From positions 2,728,001 through 2,792,000 of the forward strand of contig OZ024851.1 in NCBI GenBank assembly GCA_964017145.1: DNA of 64,000 bases, written 5' to 3'. Of this stretch, positions 32,844 through 46,100 are shown piece by piece (position 1 is the first letter of the stretch; each line of letters begins with the position of its first letter). This stretch comes from Agrocybe praecox. Taxonomy: Eukaryota; Basidiomycota; Agaricomycetes; Agaricales; Agrocybaceae. A program made the translations under genes and the position numbers. The notes beneath the pieces were generated by a model that was not told the origin of the DNA, did not search any database, and was given only the letters and a program-made list of their open reading frames with translations.

Positions 32844-34373
32844 ATGCCAGAAACACTGGTTTCTCGATTTGCTCATGCTGAACTTCGGAGGATGATCAGG
32901 GACGCCGACTATATCCGCGTCGACGGTCGCAACTCAGTGGACTTGAAGTACATCGAAGAAATGGATGTTATCAAAGCCTTAATTGAGGAGGAATATGAAC
33001 AGGAACTTCGTTTGCAACGTTCCCTTCTACCCAAAGCTTCAACTCGTTCTTCTATCGCCGCCCTCAGCTTTGAAGCCAAGCACGATGCAAGGGAAAATGT
33101 TGGGAATGAGCGCCGAAGTAGGGGGGCCCGTCATCATCAATACTCGATGCAAGAGGCATCTATAAGCGAAGATGACACAGTGGTAGAGGATGTTCCCGAC
33201 AAATCCTTCCCCATAACCGGAGATATATCACTGGTGGCAGAAATTCTAAAGAAAATCGTCCACAAGTCGGAGATCCACAGGAAGAGAGAAGCGTTATTGC
33301 TACGACGATCGGAAGCTGAAAAACGCTTTATAGAAGAGCAACAACTATTCCGCACCGAGGAGGAAGAATTGCAAAAAGAAGAGATGCGATTGACCGAGGA
33401 AGAGAGAAACCTGAAAGGCGAATACGAAAAGAGGAATTCGCGAAACTTCAAAATGCCTGGAGACGTCGCCTCGAAAGAAATGAAAATAAGGGAACGTGAA
33501 CGGGCCCTGGCTCGACGGGAGTCAGAGCTCCGACAGCGAGAGGCACTTATGGGCCAGCGGGAGGGTGGGACGCGAAAAAAGAGCCAAGAAGCCAAACAGA
33601 AAGAAGAAGAAGAAATCAAACAGCAAGCTGAACGTCATCGCAAAGCGGAGGAGGCTGCAAGACGCGCTGACGTCGATGCTCGAGCGGAATGGACCCGTCT
33701 TGAGAACGAACGGAAGCGGCAACAACAACAGGCCGCATATGCTAGACGAGAGGAGGAAATCAAACGTCAACGTGAAGAGCGAAGGCGCAACGGTGATAAC
33801 AAACGGTCCTCGTCAACGCACTTCAGTAGTGGCAGTCGCCCCTCGGCCACTTCTTCATGGAGCAACTCCTCGAGTTCGCGCCATGGGTTCTCCGCAAGCG
33901 AATGGACTAGTCGCCAGGAACAATTTGCAAATGACCAGCGAGAGAAACTTCGACGCGAGCAGGAGAAACTACAGTCAAGACAAGAGATGCGAACTTCCAA
34001 CCTCCCATTATCTATCGAGGATGTTAAAGAGATTTTCGAACATTACGAGTCCATGTGGGCCGTATTACCGTTGTTCGACAAAGCCAAATTCATTTGGTCT
34101 GATATCCCCTGGCCTATGACTCGATCTCCATCCAACCCAGACGAGCTGACGTTCGCTATGGTCAGTGCGTTTGTCCTGTCGCCCTTCTGGCCTCAAACAA
34201 AGTCGGTAAAGGGAAGAATTAAGGAGCATATCAGAAATTGGCATCGTGACACCATTGAAACGAAGATTTTGCCTAAAGTCCTGGATTTCGACAGGGAGAA
34301 GGTGAAAGAGGGTGCGAGTATCGTGTACAAGCATCTGGTTGAGTTGTTACGCAGGGAGAATGAAAGGGATTAG
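32844..34373 (+). CDS. Family member H, 509 aa, J-like module with HRD
   Basis: One exon. It starts 'MPETLVSRFAHAELRRMI', a head shared only with G and different from the EPNEEW segment. A coiled coil spans about 130-330, with a short Ser-rich linker. It then has 'ASEWTSRQEQFANDQREK' and the J-like module (about 385-505): 'WSDIPWPMTRSPSNPDELTF', 'LSPFWPQTKS' and 'NWHRDTIETKILPKV'. The HPD tripeptide of J is HRD here. In true J-domain proteins HPD is needed to stimulate Hsp70, so a co-chaperone role, if the family ever had one, is unlikely for H. The frame is intact. Function unknown. Confidence 0.8.
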   Translation: MPETLVSRFAHAELRRMIRDADYIRVDGRNSVDLKYIEEMDVIKALIEEEYEQELRLQRSLLPKASTRSSIAALSFEAKHDARENVGNERRSRGARHHQYSMQEASISEDDTVVEDVPDKSFPITGDISLVAEILKKIVHKSEIHRKREALLLRRSEAEKRFIEEQQLFRTEEEELQKEEMRLTEEERNLKGEYEKRNSRNFKMPGDVASKEMKIRERERALARRESELRQREALMGQREGGTRKKSQEAKQKEEEEIKQQAERHRKAEEAARRADVDARAEWTRLENERKRQQQQAAYARREEEIKRQREERRRNGDNKRSSSTHFSSGSRPSATSSWSNSSSSRHGFSASEWTSRQEQFANDQREKLRREQEKLQSRQEMRTSNLPLSIEDVKEIFEHYESMWAVLPLFDKAKFIWSDIPWPMTRSPSNPDELTFAMVSAFVLSPFWPQTKSVKGRIKEHIRNWHRDTIETKILPKVLDFDREKVKEGASIVYKHLVELLRRENERD

Positions 34374-34926
34374 GCCTTAGCTTTCGCGCAAGGAATTCTC
34401 GGAGACAGGACAAACCAGAGCGAAAAAAAGAGAAATCTATATCATGTACGTACTAAAAAAAGGAGAGAATATACAAGCGCAGCGCGGTTTTCGGTGGATA
34501 TTTGTGTGTATGTAAATGGTGTTATGTACGGCATATATGTATGTCGTATCATTAAGACAAAAAGTGAAAAAGATCAGACCGATCCAAAGAAAAAGCGTCG
34601 TGATGGTTGGTACTAGGTAGGCATATAGTTGTGATGATGCGATGTGATGGTGAAAGAATACATTGGAAATCTTTTAGATGCAACAAAGAAGAATACGAGG
34701 GGCTGAGGATAGACGACGATGCGACAACGACAGGAACAAGACAAAGGTAGCGAGAGAGATAGAGAGAAGGAAAACACGTTCGACATATGCACCGAGGGAG
34801 GAATGATAAAGTCGATGGTTTCACGATGGCATGACGACAAGAAAAAAGGGCGATGGGATAGAACGTATGCCGAAAGAGTTTCCTTCTCATTTTGCATAAC
34901 ACACAATCCACTTCATCGAGAATCGT
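34374..34926. other. Convergent intergenic region between H and ATP-citrate lyase
   Basis: Holds the 3' ends of two convergent genes. Long ORFs on the minus strand here (34552-34911) are AT-rich low-complexity sequence without motif or paralogue. No gene seen. Confidence 0.5.
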
Positions 34927-37900
34927 TTAATGCATGCGGCCCAACACTCGTGGCTGAGAGACATCAGCCATGTTGATGAAGATATCATCAGCAGGGTGAC
35001 GGTATAGAGGAGCACGCAGGCGTTTCTGGTCAAGATGGTGACCAATGAAACCGATGCTGCGTCCGAGGACGAACAGACCGTTCAAAGTACCGATCTTGAT
35101 GTACTCGTCAGCCTCTTCAGGGGTGAAGGCACCGCTATCTCTCAGAAGATCGACGAAGCAGACGGCAATACAACCATCAACGTTCAGGATAAGCTTTAGA
35201 AAGAAAGAAAATACATGAGCACAAATGAAGAACATGATAACCTAATATCAACTCACAGTATCCTTCTTGGAGGTGGTAACTTTCTCGACAGCGAGAGCGT
35301 AATCAAGCAAGCTGTGGCTAGGGAAGTTCTTGCGAACGTACTCCTTGACCAACTCAACACGGAGATCAGGGTTGTTGACGCTCTTGATCTTGTGGCCGAT
35401 ACCGCTGACTATATAAAAGATGTCAGACACCAAAAATAGATTTGAAAGGACATGCATGGGTACGTACTGAGCTTATTAGCCTTCCTCGAGTTGTCGACGA
35501 ACTCTCTTGGGGTAAGACCGGTGTCCCGGGCGTTCGAGAACATAGAAGCAGCCTCATCGAGAGCACCACCGAATCGGCTACCGATAGTCAAGAGACCAGA
35601 GGCCAATGAGGAGATAAGATCCTTGCCGGCACGCGAAGCGACGATGGTGTTCATGGCACCAGACACAGCGGGACCGTGATCAGCAGTAAGCATGAGCACC
35701 ATCTCGATGAACTTGGTAGCCCAAGGTGGCAGACCTAAGCGAGAAAAGATAATATTAGACATATAAAAATAGAAACGAAAGATAAAAAAACATACGACGC
35801 TTGAACCACAACAAACTGACGACACCACCGAGACCGATATCCTCCTTGAAGACATCCGAGATTCTCATACCAGCGTACAAGAGTTCCTGGCCACGCTCGT
35901 CCGAGATGGTCGAGATGAAGGCAGCGGGCTTACGGATTAAGCCGAGCTCCTGGGCCCACTTGTAGTCCATAGGGATGACAGGGGGCTCAACCTCAGGTTT
36001 GGGCTTGATAGAACCGTTCTTGACGAGGTACTCGTAAGTCTCCTTGAGGACATGGGGAAGTTCCTCGAAGGTATCGGGAACGATGAAGCCAGCAGCCTTC
36101 ATGGCCTTGTTCTTGGCATCAGCGGTCTCCAAGTCGCTGTTGGCCATGGATCCAGCATGTCCGAATTGGACCTCAGTGGTGAACATTTTGGCGCAAGTAC
36201 CGATAGCCCATGCAACGATGGGCTTCTTGATGATGCCCTTCTTGACAGCGTCGATGACGCGGTACTCTTCAATACCACCGACTTCACCGAGGAGGACGAG
36301 CATCTTGCACTCAGGGTCTTGCTCGTAGCGGAGGAGATGGTCGATGAAGGTAGACCCAGGGTAACGATCACCACCAATGGCGATACCCTCGTAGGTACCG
36401 TTGGTGACGAGGGAGAGAATGTTGTTGAGTTCGTTAGACATGCCTCCAGACTTGGAGACGTAGCCGACGGAACCTGGACGGTAAAGCTTGGAAGCAATGA
36501 TGTTGTCCATCATACTATGGAAAGAATTAGCAAAACACTTGAGATTATCATATTTTCATCGACTTACCCTCCAGAGTTACCAATCCTGAAGCAACCAGGC
36601 TTGATACCACCGACGGTAGCAGGACCGATGATGAGAACGCCCTTCTCCTTGGCCTTCCAGAGGATCTCACGAGCATGACGCTCAGGAACACCCTCAGCAA
36701 TGAGAGCAAGAGCCTTGATCTGAGGGAATTCCAAGCACTCGAGAGTGCTAGAGTAAACGCTACGAGAGCTGGCAAAGTTGACGACGACATCGACATCAGG
36801 ATGCTTGTCAACAGCCTCCTTGAAGCTAGTGTACACAGGGAGGAGAGTCTCCTTGGTTCCCCAGTAGAACTTCTGGATGTGATGACCACCGAAAGGATAG
36901 ATCATGGCAGCGACGGAGGGGGTCTTGCGGCCGCAAGAGTAGTCGAAGTCAAGCATTCCCTGGATAGCACGGGGTTGGAGACCATACACGAATGAACGAG
37001 TATTGGCGTCAAATGGTCGGTATGCAGGGCGGGAAGTGGTGGCACCGGTGTCAAAGTGGACGAGAACGTCGGAAGGTTGGGTGCGCTCTCCATCAGGGTG
37101 GATGGAACCAACAGCGTCGTTGGGCTCGCCAGCAGGGGCAACTTGGGCTGGTGGGGTATCAATTTGGACAGACTTGAGTCCGTCAATGCCTGCGTTGTTG
37201 GCCTTGGTCTTGCTGATGTCAATACCGAGGGCGAGGGGAACAATCTCGGTAATGTGAGTGTCGGGACCGAAGACGCGGATGGGGACACCCAAGCTCTCTC
37301 CGAGCAGGCGCATGGCCTTCAAACCCTCCTGGTAGTTGGGGCCACCACGACGAACGAAAATCTTGACCTGGTGGGCGATCAACTGGTTCTTGAACTCCTT
37401 GAGAGCACGGATGATGCCCTTGAAGGTAGCAGCGACATTGGTGAAGTTAGCAATACCACCACCAATGATGAGGATTTTGCCCTTGGGGTTAGGTGTGCCA
37501 CGGGTGATAAGATCGACTGATGAGGCTTATTTAACGATCGATCGGAAGGACGTAAGCATTTAAACTCACTGATGGTTTTGGCATACTCGTAAGTTTGTCC
37601 TTCAGTAGGAGCACCACTGTATTCTCCGTAGTTGGCAAGCTCGTTTGCGTATCCATGAGCAGCGATAGCATCGGAGTACACAACACTGGCACCACCACCA
37701 GCAACCATGGTCCAGATACGACCCTCGGCGTTCAAGACGGTAAGCTTAAGGGAAGCACCAGTGGAACCGTCGAGTTTCTGGATGTAAGCTTCTTCCTTGG
37801 TCAAATCACGACCGAAAGGTGCGGGCCAGACCTATTCGAATTGTCAGCGACAAGACGATAAACTGAATCATTAGCGGGTGCTTACCATGGGAGGTCCACG

Positions 37901-39061
37901 ATCAGCGGAAACCTTAGCACCCTTCGAAGTGGCAGATTTAGTGGCTTCAGCTTCGTTCCTCTCGTAAACAGAAAGATCACGGGCAATAGCCCACTTGGGA
38001 CCGCAGATGCTCTCAGCGGTTTGGTCAAGCTTAGCAGCCATATCAAGGTAGCAGACTTGGGGTTCTCCGCCATTCACGCCGTCGAAAACGACGAGAGGGT
38101 TAATCTCGAGGTATGCAAAGTGGAGATCAACATACACGCTGTATAGGCGGATGAGGAAGTCGACGAGGGTATCCTTCTTTTCAGCAGGAACGTGAGTGAG
38201 GAGAGTGGAAGCGATGGTTTCGCGAGATGGGAATGGCTGGGTAACTGGGAGGTTGAGAACGAGGGCTTTAGCATCGACATCACCAACGTCAACACCTCCT
38301 TCATGTGTGAAAAGAATAGAGTCTCCTTCACGAGCGGATGTGATGCAAACATAGTATTCGGTGTTGGAAGGATGCGGAAGGAAAGGTTCAACGATAAAGT
38401 TATTTAAGGTACCGGTAATTGATTCCACCTGAAGAGGAAGAAATGTTGTCAGTCACGTGTATAGATTTTAATACGCGACTCAATATCTAGCCGAGCTTCT
38501 AGGGATCTGCATGTAATGAACAACGAGGCAAAAATGAATGCAATGATGCCGTTACAGAGTCTATACGGCCATCTGTGATAATCGCCATGATGGATGGATA
38601 GATAGAAACGCGCTTTCCATCGATCTCGCCAAAAATATGCGCGAAGAAAGAAAAAAACAGGAGCACAAGACCCACCTTCTGTGGTTTTCCAGCCCGCTCA
38701 GCAATCCAGGGCTTGGCCTCGTCCCATGTCTTGTTCAAGGCGAGTAAGCCAGCCTTTCCACGTCGCTTGATAAGTTGATCAGGCTTTGCGACGAGCTTGG
38801 TGTTGAAGACCCAGCCGGGGAGTTTAGTGTCTGGGGTGATGGAGTTGGTCGCAGCATCCCATGAGATCTGGGCGACCTTTACGGCGGGATATTGGAACTT
38901 CGTCTTGACCTGAGCATGGGGCGCGACAGCAGGTGCGCGTTCGAGCCAGTATGCGAGGAGGAGCTTAGCATCGTACTCGCGGATGGCTACGACGAGGAAG
39001 GGTCAATAATAATGATAAAATAAACGGTACAGTGCGAGTGTTACGTACCTTTGGAAGACAT
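34927..39061 (-). CDS. ACL: ATP-citrate synthase (ATP-citrate lyase), single-chain form, 9 exons, 1160 aa
   Basis: Cleaves citrate with CoA and ATP to acetyl-CoA, oxaloacetate and ADP in the cytosol, feeding fatty-acid and sterol synthesis and acetylation. Exons on the minus strand: 39061-39049, 38986-38676, 38428-37886, 37831-37570, 37516-36568, 36514-35796, 35734-35468, 35408-35257, 35193-34927 (3483 nt, in frame, all GT-AG; introns 53-63 bp except 247 bp at 38429-38675). The N-terminal ATP-grasp part includes 'YLEINPLVV' and '[20 protein letters not shown]'. The succinyl-CoA-synthetase-alpha-like part has 'GHAGSMA' with the phospho-His at about residue 812. The citrate-synthase-like end has '[14 protein letters not shown]' and '[12 protein letters not shown]'. 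Both subunit regions lie in one chain, as in animals and basidiomycetes. Nothing looks damaged. Confidence 0.96.
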
Positions 39062-42000
39062 GGTTGGAAAAGAGGGGGAAGATGGGAGAGGAAAGGAAAA
39101 GGCAAAAAGTTGTGATATAAAAGAGGAGGACCCTGGTCCGATTCCGAAATCCCAAAACAAGTCGAATTGGGTGCAAAAATGTTACCACCCCAAAATTCAC
39201 ACGCGCCGCGAATATTCATCTCGGCCCATATTTATTTTTTGATATTCCTCGTACCACAGCGCCACTTTCTCTCCTTATTCGTTGCACAAAATGGTGCTGC
39301 GGCCATGCATGGTAGCTTAAATTGACGCTGGTGCGGTGCAGTGCTAAAATTGACTTAATATTTCTACCGTCGCGCGTCATCTCCTGACATCTTCCATGCG
39401 AGTATATTATTCTTGGACCATATTTTCCTATATTTTCCTCCGTCGTACTTTCGGTCCTGCAATTTAAGCGAGATGCCAATTTTTTTGTTCGCAGCCGTCC
39501 ATCGCATCGATACCAAGCACAGTCGAGACCACGGCCGCTTTGCGCTCTGATTGGATCCGCAACAACTCATCGACTATTTAGACATATCTGATCCGTTAGT
39601 ATAATCTTTCTCCTGAACCCGAAAACATGAAATATCAGGTTCGCAAGAATAGCCTAATTTTCTGAGCACTTTCCTCTCACAGTTTACACAGCGCATTGCC
39701 CGAGTGTGTGTCCTTGAACGAAAATCGCTTGCGGCACGAACGGGTGACGGGCGAATGATGCGGCGACATATGTGCACCGCACTCTATCAGATATACAAGG
39801 ATATACCTGTCTCTTCCATTCCGCATAGCGATTCTTCAACCCGAAGAGATCGTCGACAACCAAAAATATGCTGATCAACGACTTATCTTGGCACCAGAGG
39901 CGATACGCACGCACTATACGCTCTCAACAAATATATTAGCGGAACATTGACACAATTTTTCTCCATTAATGGATATATTTTGTGCGACGAGTGCGCTGAC
40001 CCCCGCTCGGACTCCGAAGTTAGATACAACTTGCTCGTCGCTGGCCAAGCTCGGCCAAGTAGTGACCGGTAGCCGGTGGCTCGTCGGTGATGTACGCAGG
40101 CACGTGAGGTAATTCACCGCAAAAAGACGCGACGCGACGGTAATTAGCCCGCCGTCGCACCGCCGCACCTTCCTATTTCTATATTTTTATTCCGACCATT
40201 TGCGCCACACTCAAATAATATTCAATGCGCAGAGAATTTTCTTTTACGTATAAATCTTACGAAAAAGCGGGTCTCTTGTCCTCTTCCTCTTCTCACCGTC
40301 AAACTATTTTTCAGGTGAACAAATCTTATTGACGTATCCCCTCTAGGAAACACTTTGCCCACAAATGTCCTCTCTCCCTTTCCACGTGGATTAACCTTTT
40401 AGATCATTTCTGACTCTCACAAGTTAGCCGCTCCTGTTAATTCTCAGGCTAGACCCGACTCGGAGCTCCCGTGTAAGGGTATCATTTCCATAGTTTCCAA
40501 GTGTACGTTTGGAAAATGGGAGAATCTCCCCGAGTTTCTACGAGCCATCTACATGAGGATTTTTTATGTTCGAGGTTCCGTCTGGAAAAGTACATGGTCT
40601 TGGACTTGGTACTTTACGTACTTTTACTTGATGTGAGTTTTTACTTATGACTTCAGACGACTTAGACTTCAAACCAAACCACTTCGGATCTTTAATGGAC
40701 TTTGACCGAGGTATAGGACTCGGTATGGAAAACGGTGGGGTACTATTCAATATAATTACAGTGTAATAGCAGCAACTTGGTGGAAGACCTGCACACGTCT
40801 CAACCTCTTCCAGCGTGTCGCCAGCGCACTCTTCGATCTCGCCCTCAGTTAACGAACCTTTCGCCCGGAACAATGGACAAGCTCACAAAGGTGGTAGCCA
40901 ATGAGCTGCGAGGGTTCGTTAGCACTGGATTCTTGGGAGCCTCTCCGCGAAGCAGAGTGTGCTAGCCTCTGGAGGACAGTCCGTTATATAGGACCGTTAA
41001 GTACTACTTGGTATGTGATCGTTTATTGACTTTATGAGCCTCTAATCAGTCAGTACATTAGACCGAATAGATCGAACAAGCTATTTCCAGTTTTTGGCAT
41101 CGGTTTGCAAGTAGGTAAGTAGATAATTGTCCTCTTGTATCTTCCGCTGTGCTCCTATTTTTACTATCCTTCCAAGAAGATATTCATATTGTCCTAAAAG
41201 TTAAAATTGCCGATGTTTTGTAATCAAAAAAATTATCTACTAACTGTCCCTTTCAAATTTTACCAGATAGCCCATTTTAAATTACATTTATCCTTGCACT
41301 ATCGTGGACCAAGTGAGCCCTTCCACGCTACTACGTGAAGAAACGGGTCGCTTCACTACTATCTGCTCCTTCACGAGCAGCCAAGACCTCTAGCCCTCAT
41401 GAAGTGTGCGATGGTCTTGCTTGCTACTAATAATCAACTCACTCGAGAACCAGAAGTTAAACACACTCACCCGATTGTTCTTCCTTTATCGTGACCTATT
41501 ATTCATCCCTTACTCAGATAAAACTCGAGCATCAAGAATTTGAGAGGTAAATATCCCACCCCAGCAAGATACGCATCCAGGGCTCCCTTGGCGTTTCCTG
41601 CCCATCAGCTTCTTGAGCCAATTCTTCATGTACAGATGTGCTCACATTTGCGAATTCTTCTGCATATCACGAGGACCGTGCTACTAGTCGGTACTTGGGG
41701 ACTCAGAACTCCGACCCCGACTCTGGGCGCTGTTTATATCGGGATGCAAGTTCTTAGAAGCAGATGGTACTTGGAAGTAAGTATAGCTACCACACACATG
41801 AATGGGTCCTGTACGTAGGTACCGCTTCAAAGAGCTCCTAGCAGGAGTTTAAGAACCACTGTCAACCCGTTGGAAAGGTTTGGGTTCCGAACCGAATGTA
41901 CCAAGTTTGTGATTTAGGTATTTCACGGGTCTTTTTCCTTCTTCCGATATATCCTTCATGGAAGGCGTCGGTACTGAAAATCGCGCGTTCAGTGTTCACT

Positions 42001-43134
42001 CACGCGTGTTAACCTTATTATTGCTTATGACTTTCTTGAATCCCCGAGCGGCTCGCCAAATCTGATTGTTTTCCCTTTGCTCTTTACAAGAGAAAAATCA
42101 AGGCAAGGGGAGAGGAAACATATCATACTAAGGAACTGTCCGGGCCCGTACGTTCACCAACAACTCCATTCTGCCATATTCTATTTATGATCAACGATCC
42201 ACGGATTCGTATAGGTTCGGATCATCGTCATGCAGCATCGCACCTTCCCTATAGTCACACCCTACACCACAGACGGACATATATCCCTGAGAACTCTAGA
42301 AGAAGAGAAGAAGGCAGATACCTACCCATCCGTAAGAGATAAGTAGTCTACTAATCTCCATTCCATCGCTCCTAACAAGGGAAACCCTACTGCCCTTGTC
42401 ATACTGACTACTGCCAATCCTACTATGTATATAGGCGGGCTTCTTCGCCTTCCGGGGCCGCCCCGCTGAAGCTGAATGCAGGATGCACCATGACATCGCC
42501 CTTCCGGATCCGTGAGTGAACGCAAGCTAAAATATTCATCGGAGACTATAGTGCTGCCAGTAAGGATGTACACGGGCCATGGGGTCAACCCAATGCCCTA
42601 GACAACGTTGAATACGAATAGGGTGAAGCTAATTTAAGTCATTGTACGAGTCATACTAATTTAGTATCATAGTACTTATACCAGCGGGATTAGGATAAGA
42701 GATGGGGGTATACCTTACTTGCTTTTGAGGATTACTTACTGCTACTCCTAAATACCAATACCAATCACCTGAGGCGGCGTTTCATTTCACTCCATCAACT
42801 GCGCCCAAATGCTTCACCGCAAAAGTTAAGACGAATATCTATGATCTATGAAGATCAGCTCGAAAACGAGATTACAAGATGCCAAAATATAATATATTCC
42901 TTGAAGATATTGGAGATGGAAGTATTCATACACTGGGGGTTAGATGGGTATAGTAGTACATGGCGACAGGCTTGCTACACGATAATAATGAACATGAACA
43001 CCGGAGAATATAAAATGAAAGGGGAAAGGGAAGAAATGGGAAGAAGAAAGAAAGAAAAGATAAAAGTCAAAATGATCAAACGTGAGTCGTGAAAAAATTA
43101 TGTTGAAATCATTCTCATCCTCATCCCAAGCTTA
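39062..43134. other. About 4 kb without a recognisable gene
   Basis: The first few hundred bases are the likely ATP-citrate lyase promoter. Around 40590-40690 the motif GACTT/ACTT recurs at irregular spacing. ORFs such as 40538-40873 (minus) and 41540-41818 (plus) lack a start or any motif. I found no inverted ends with target duplications and no rRNA or tRNA-like structure, though decayed mobile elements could be missed by eye. Confidence 0.4.
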
Positions 43135-46100
43135 CTAGTCGCCGAAAGGACTCGCCGCGCTCATACTGCTCCTGTTCTCGTTCTCTTTCTGCAACAGCTC
43201 ATTCAGATGTCTTGACACCATACCCGCTCCCAACTTCACCCGCTCCTGATCGCTATCCACAACTTTCGGTAGCGTCTTTGTCTCAAAGCGGTCAGGATGC
43301 CATCTTCTCAGATGATCCTTGATCCTGTCCTTCGTCGACTTGGTCTCCGGCCAGAAGGGCGACAGGAAATACGCACTGATCATCGCGAACGTGAGATCAT
43401 CTGGGCCCGAAGGAGGACGAGTCATAGGCCAGGGAATGTCAGCCCATGTCAGTCGGGTGTTATCAGGCGACGGCAGTTTGGCCCATATGCGATCGTGGTG
43501 GTCGAACAGCCTTTGCAGATCTTCGCGCGACAACGGACGGCCAGCTGAGCGCATTTGGCGTTCGGTCTCGAGTTTTTCCTGCTCGCGCTTATATTGCTCT
43601 TGCTGGTCCTTCGCAAATTGTTCCTGACGGCGAGTCCATTCGTTCTCTGATATCGGGGGAGGTGAGACGCTCCTGGGATAGGACCCACTAACTGAACCTG
43701 TCCTGGGTTTATTGGCAAGAGGAACGTTGACGGCGGGTCGAGGAGTAGTGGAAGGAGGAATGGAACTTGCTTTCGTTGAGTAAGACCAAGCGGAACTCGC
43801 AGAGCTACGAGAACCAGATGTGGCTGTAGAGTGGACGCTGCTCGCGTCAGAGGTAGATGAGCCAGTATATCCAGAGGTAAAGTATTTCGGTACGCTGGGC
43901 GATGAGCTAGGAAAAAAGGAAGAAGGCGAGGAAGATCCCAAGCTGTCGGTGCGTCTACGTTCTTCACGCTGCCTTCGGATTTCCTCTTCGCGTTTAGCGT
44001 ATTCGATTTGCTGTAAGATATGATATTGTTGGTCGATAAAGCCAGGAGAAAGTCCCTGCCCATTCAACATGTCGAATTCCTCGTCTCTGTGGCGCTTCTC
44101 AGCCTCTTGTTGTTGACGTTTCATCTCGGTCTCGAGACGAATGCGCTCAGCTCGATCGGAGACTTCAGCGCGTTTGGCAGACTCTTTGGCGGCTTCCTCC
44201 GCCTGGCGTTGGGCTTCAGCTTTCCGTTTGACCTCATCCTCATCCTTCAGCTTCGTTTCACGTTCCTTTCGTTTCATCTCATCTTCCTTGCGCTTTGCTT
44301 CAGCCTCTCGTTTCTTGATATCTTCGCTACGGCGATACAAATCTTCCTCGCGTGCCTTTCGTTGCGCCTCTGCCTCTTTCTCCTGAGCAGCCAACTCTTT
44401 CAAATTAACCTCCTGCTCCTTGAGCTTCGCTTCTTCCTCCTTCTGTTTCGCTTCTGCCTCTCGCCGCTTGAGCTCTTCCTCACGACGAGCCAAAGCCTGC
44501 TCCCGCTCCTGAATTTCCTGTTCTTTCTTTCTAGTCTCCTCCTCCAATCGTCTGAGATTTTCTTGTTTCTCTCTCGCCTCCTCTGCGATCTTAGCGGCCT
44601 CCTCTTGCATCTTCTTCGTTTTCTCTGCTACTTCCTTCAACTTGGCCTCCTTCGCCCTTGTCTGCTCCTCTTTCTTGTTGACCTCCGTCTCCTTGCGCTT
44701 GGCTTGCTCTGCTTTCCTAGCAGCATCCTTCTCCAACTTCTTAGCTTCGTTTGTCTTCTTCTTGAGGTCATCCTCCCTCTGCTTGATCTCAAATTCTTTC
44801 TTCTTAGCCTCTTCTGCCCTCCTCAGTGCCTCCACCTCCTTCAGCCTGATTTCCTCCTCCCTCCTCTTCCTCTCCTCCTCCCTCCTCTCCTGCTCCAGGC
44901 GCTCCTCTTCCTTCCGTGCTTCCTCTTCCTCACGCAAACGCTCCTCTTCCCGCTCCCGCTCCTCCTCCAGACGAGCAGCTTCCTCAGCAGCCAACCTCTC
45001 AGCCTCTTCCTCCGCTGCCGCCAACCTCTTAGCTTCCTCCTCAGCTAACCTAGCCGCCTCCCTTAGCTCAGCGGCCTCCTCCTCTCTCACACGCGCTTCT
45101 TCCTTCAACCTAGCTGCTTCCTCCTCCCTCCCCTGCTTCAACCGCGCCTCCTCCAACTTCTTCGCCTTTAACTGATCGCTCTTCACCTTCGACTCCTTCT
45201 CCGCCTGCCTCTGAGCCTGTCGCTGCGCAGCAAGCTTCTCTATCTTTTTCTCCTCCTGCCTCGCACGTTCCAGCTCCTTCTGCTTGATGCCGATGAGCCT
45301 CTTAGCGTCAAGGAGCGTGTTATCGCGTATCTTCGCCTCCTCCGTTTCGCGCTGGAGGCGGTGACGAAGGTCGTCGTTTGTAGGTGGGCGACTGGCATTG
45401 ATTCCAGATAGACTGACTGTCGTCCTTGATATGAGCTTTCGTCTTGGTGCTTGGACATTGTTCGTAGATTTCGGAGGAAACTGTCTTGTTCGTATGCTCG
45501 GCTTCTCCACCTCTAACACCAACTCTTCTTCTTCAGCCTCCTCGCTCTCTTCCTCGCTCCCACTAGCACTGCTGGCACCACTGCTCGCGCTAAGAATAAG
45601 TTCCCTTCGATCAGAGTCTGCGTCTGCGTCCGTTAAGCCAGCGCGGTCCGATCCTTCCCCTTCTTCGTCCTCTTCTTCTTCGTCACCTTCCTCTTCGTCC
45701 TCTTCGTCCTCTTCTTCCTCTTCGTCCTCTTCTTCCTCTTCTTCCTCTTCGTCCTCCTCCCCTTCCTCTCCCCACAATGTTTCCTTCTCCTCTTTGCCAT
45801 CGTCATTGCTATCACTATCTGTATACTGATCATCCTCCCCACTCTGCCTCTTTGCCAACCTCTTTGCCACCCTCGCATCAACAGGCGCCATCGTCATCTG
45901 CCTTTCCGGATACACAGAAGCAGGAGGAGCAGGAGCAGGAGTTGATTCATATGGCGAGGGCGAATGCGCTCTCGACGGCGCGTACACAGAAGGGTACACA
46001 CCATCGCGATATCCAGGTTGCGTCGGTGGAAGCTGTTGGCCCGATCTCCGCCGCGGTCGAGGGCTGCTGCTATACATGTCGTTTGAGGGCGTCGAGGGAG

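Noticed and set aside
36052..36678. Plus-strand ORF opposite ATP-citrate lyase
   Set aside because: Shadow of a strongly coding exon with biased codon use; no family resemblance.
39990..40080. Sequence vaguely like the 5S rRNA 3' half
   Set aside because: Conserved 5S blocks and the expected length are absent.
40538..40873. Minus-strand ORF with a Glu-rich start in the 4-kb gene-free stretch
   Set aside because: It begins at TTG, has no in-frame ATG near it, and the frame soon turns into low-complexity sequence.
44020..45048. Long plus-strand ORF (342 codons, Leu/Phe/Ser-rich) opposite J, and similar ones opposite B, C, D
   Set aside because: Antisense of Glu/Lys/Arg codons in a coiled coil gives Leu/Phe/Ser codons and few stops; apparent membrane-like composition is an artefact.
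45398..45829. Ser-rich plus-strand ORF opposite the acidic region of J
   Set aside because: It is the antisense of GAG/GAA repeats (CTC/TTC); no independent motif or start context.
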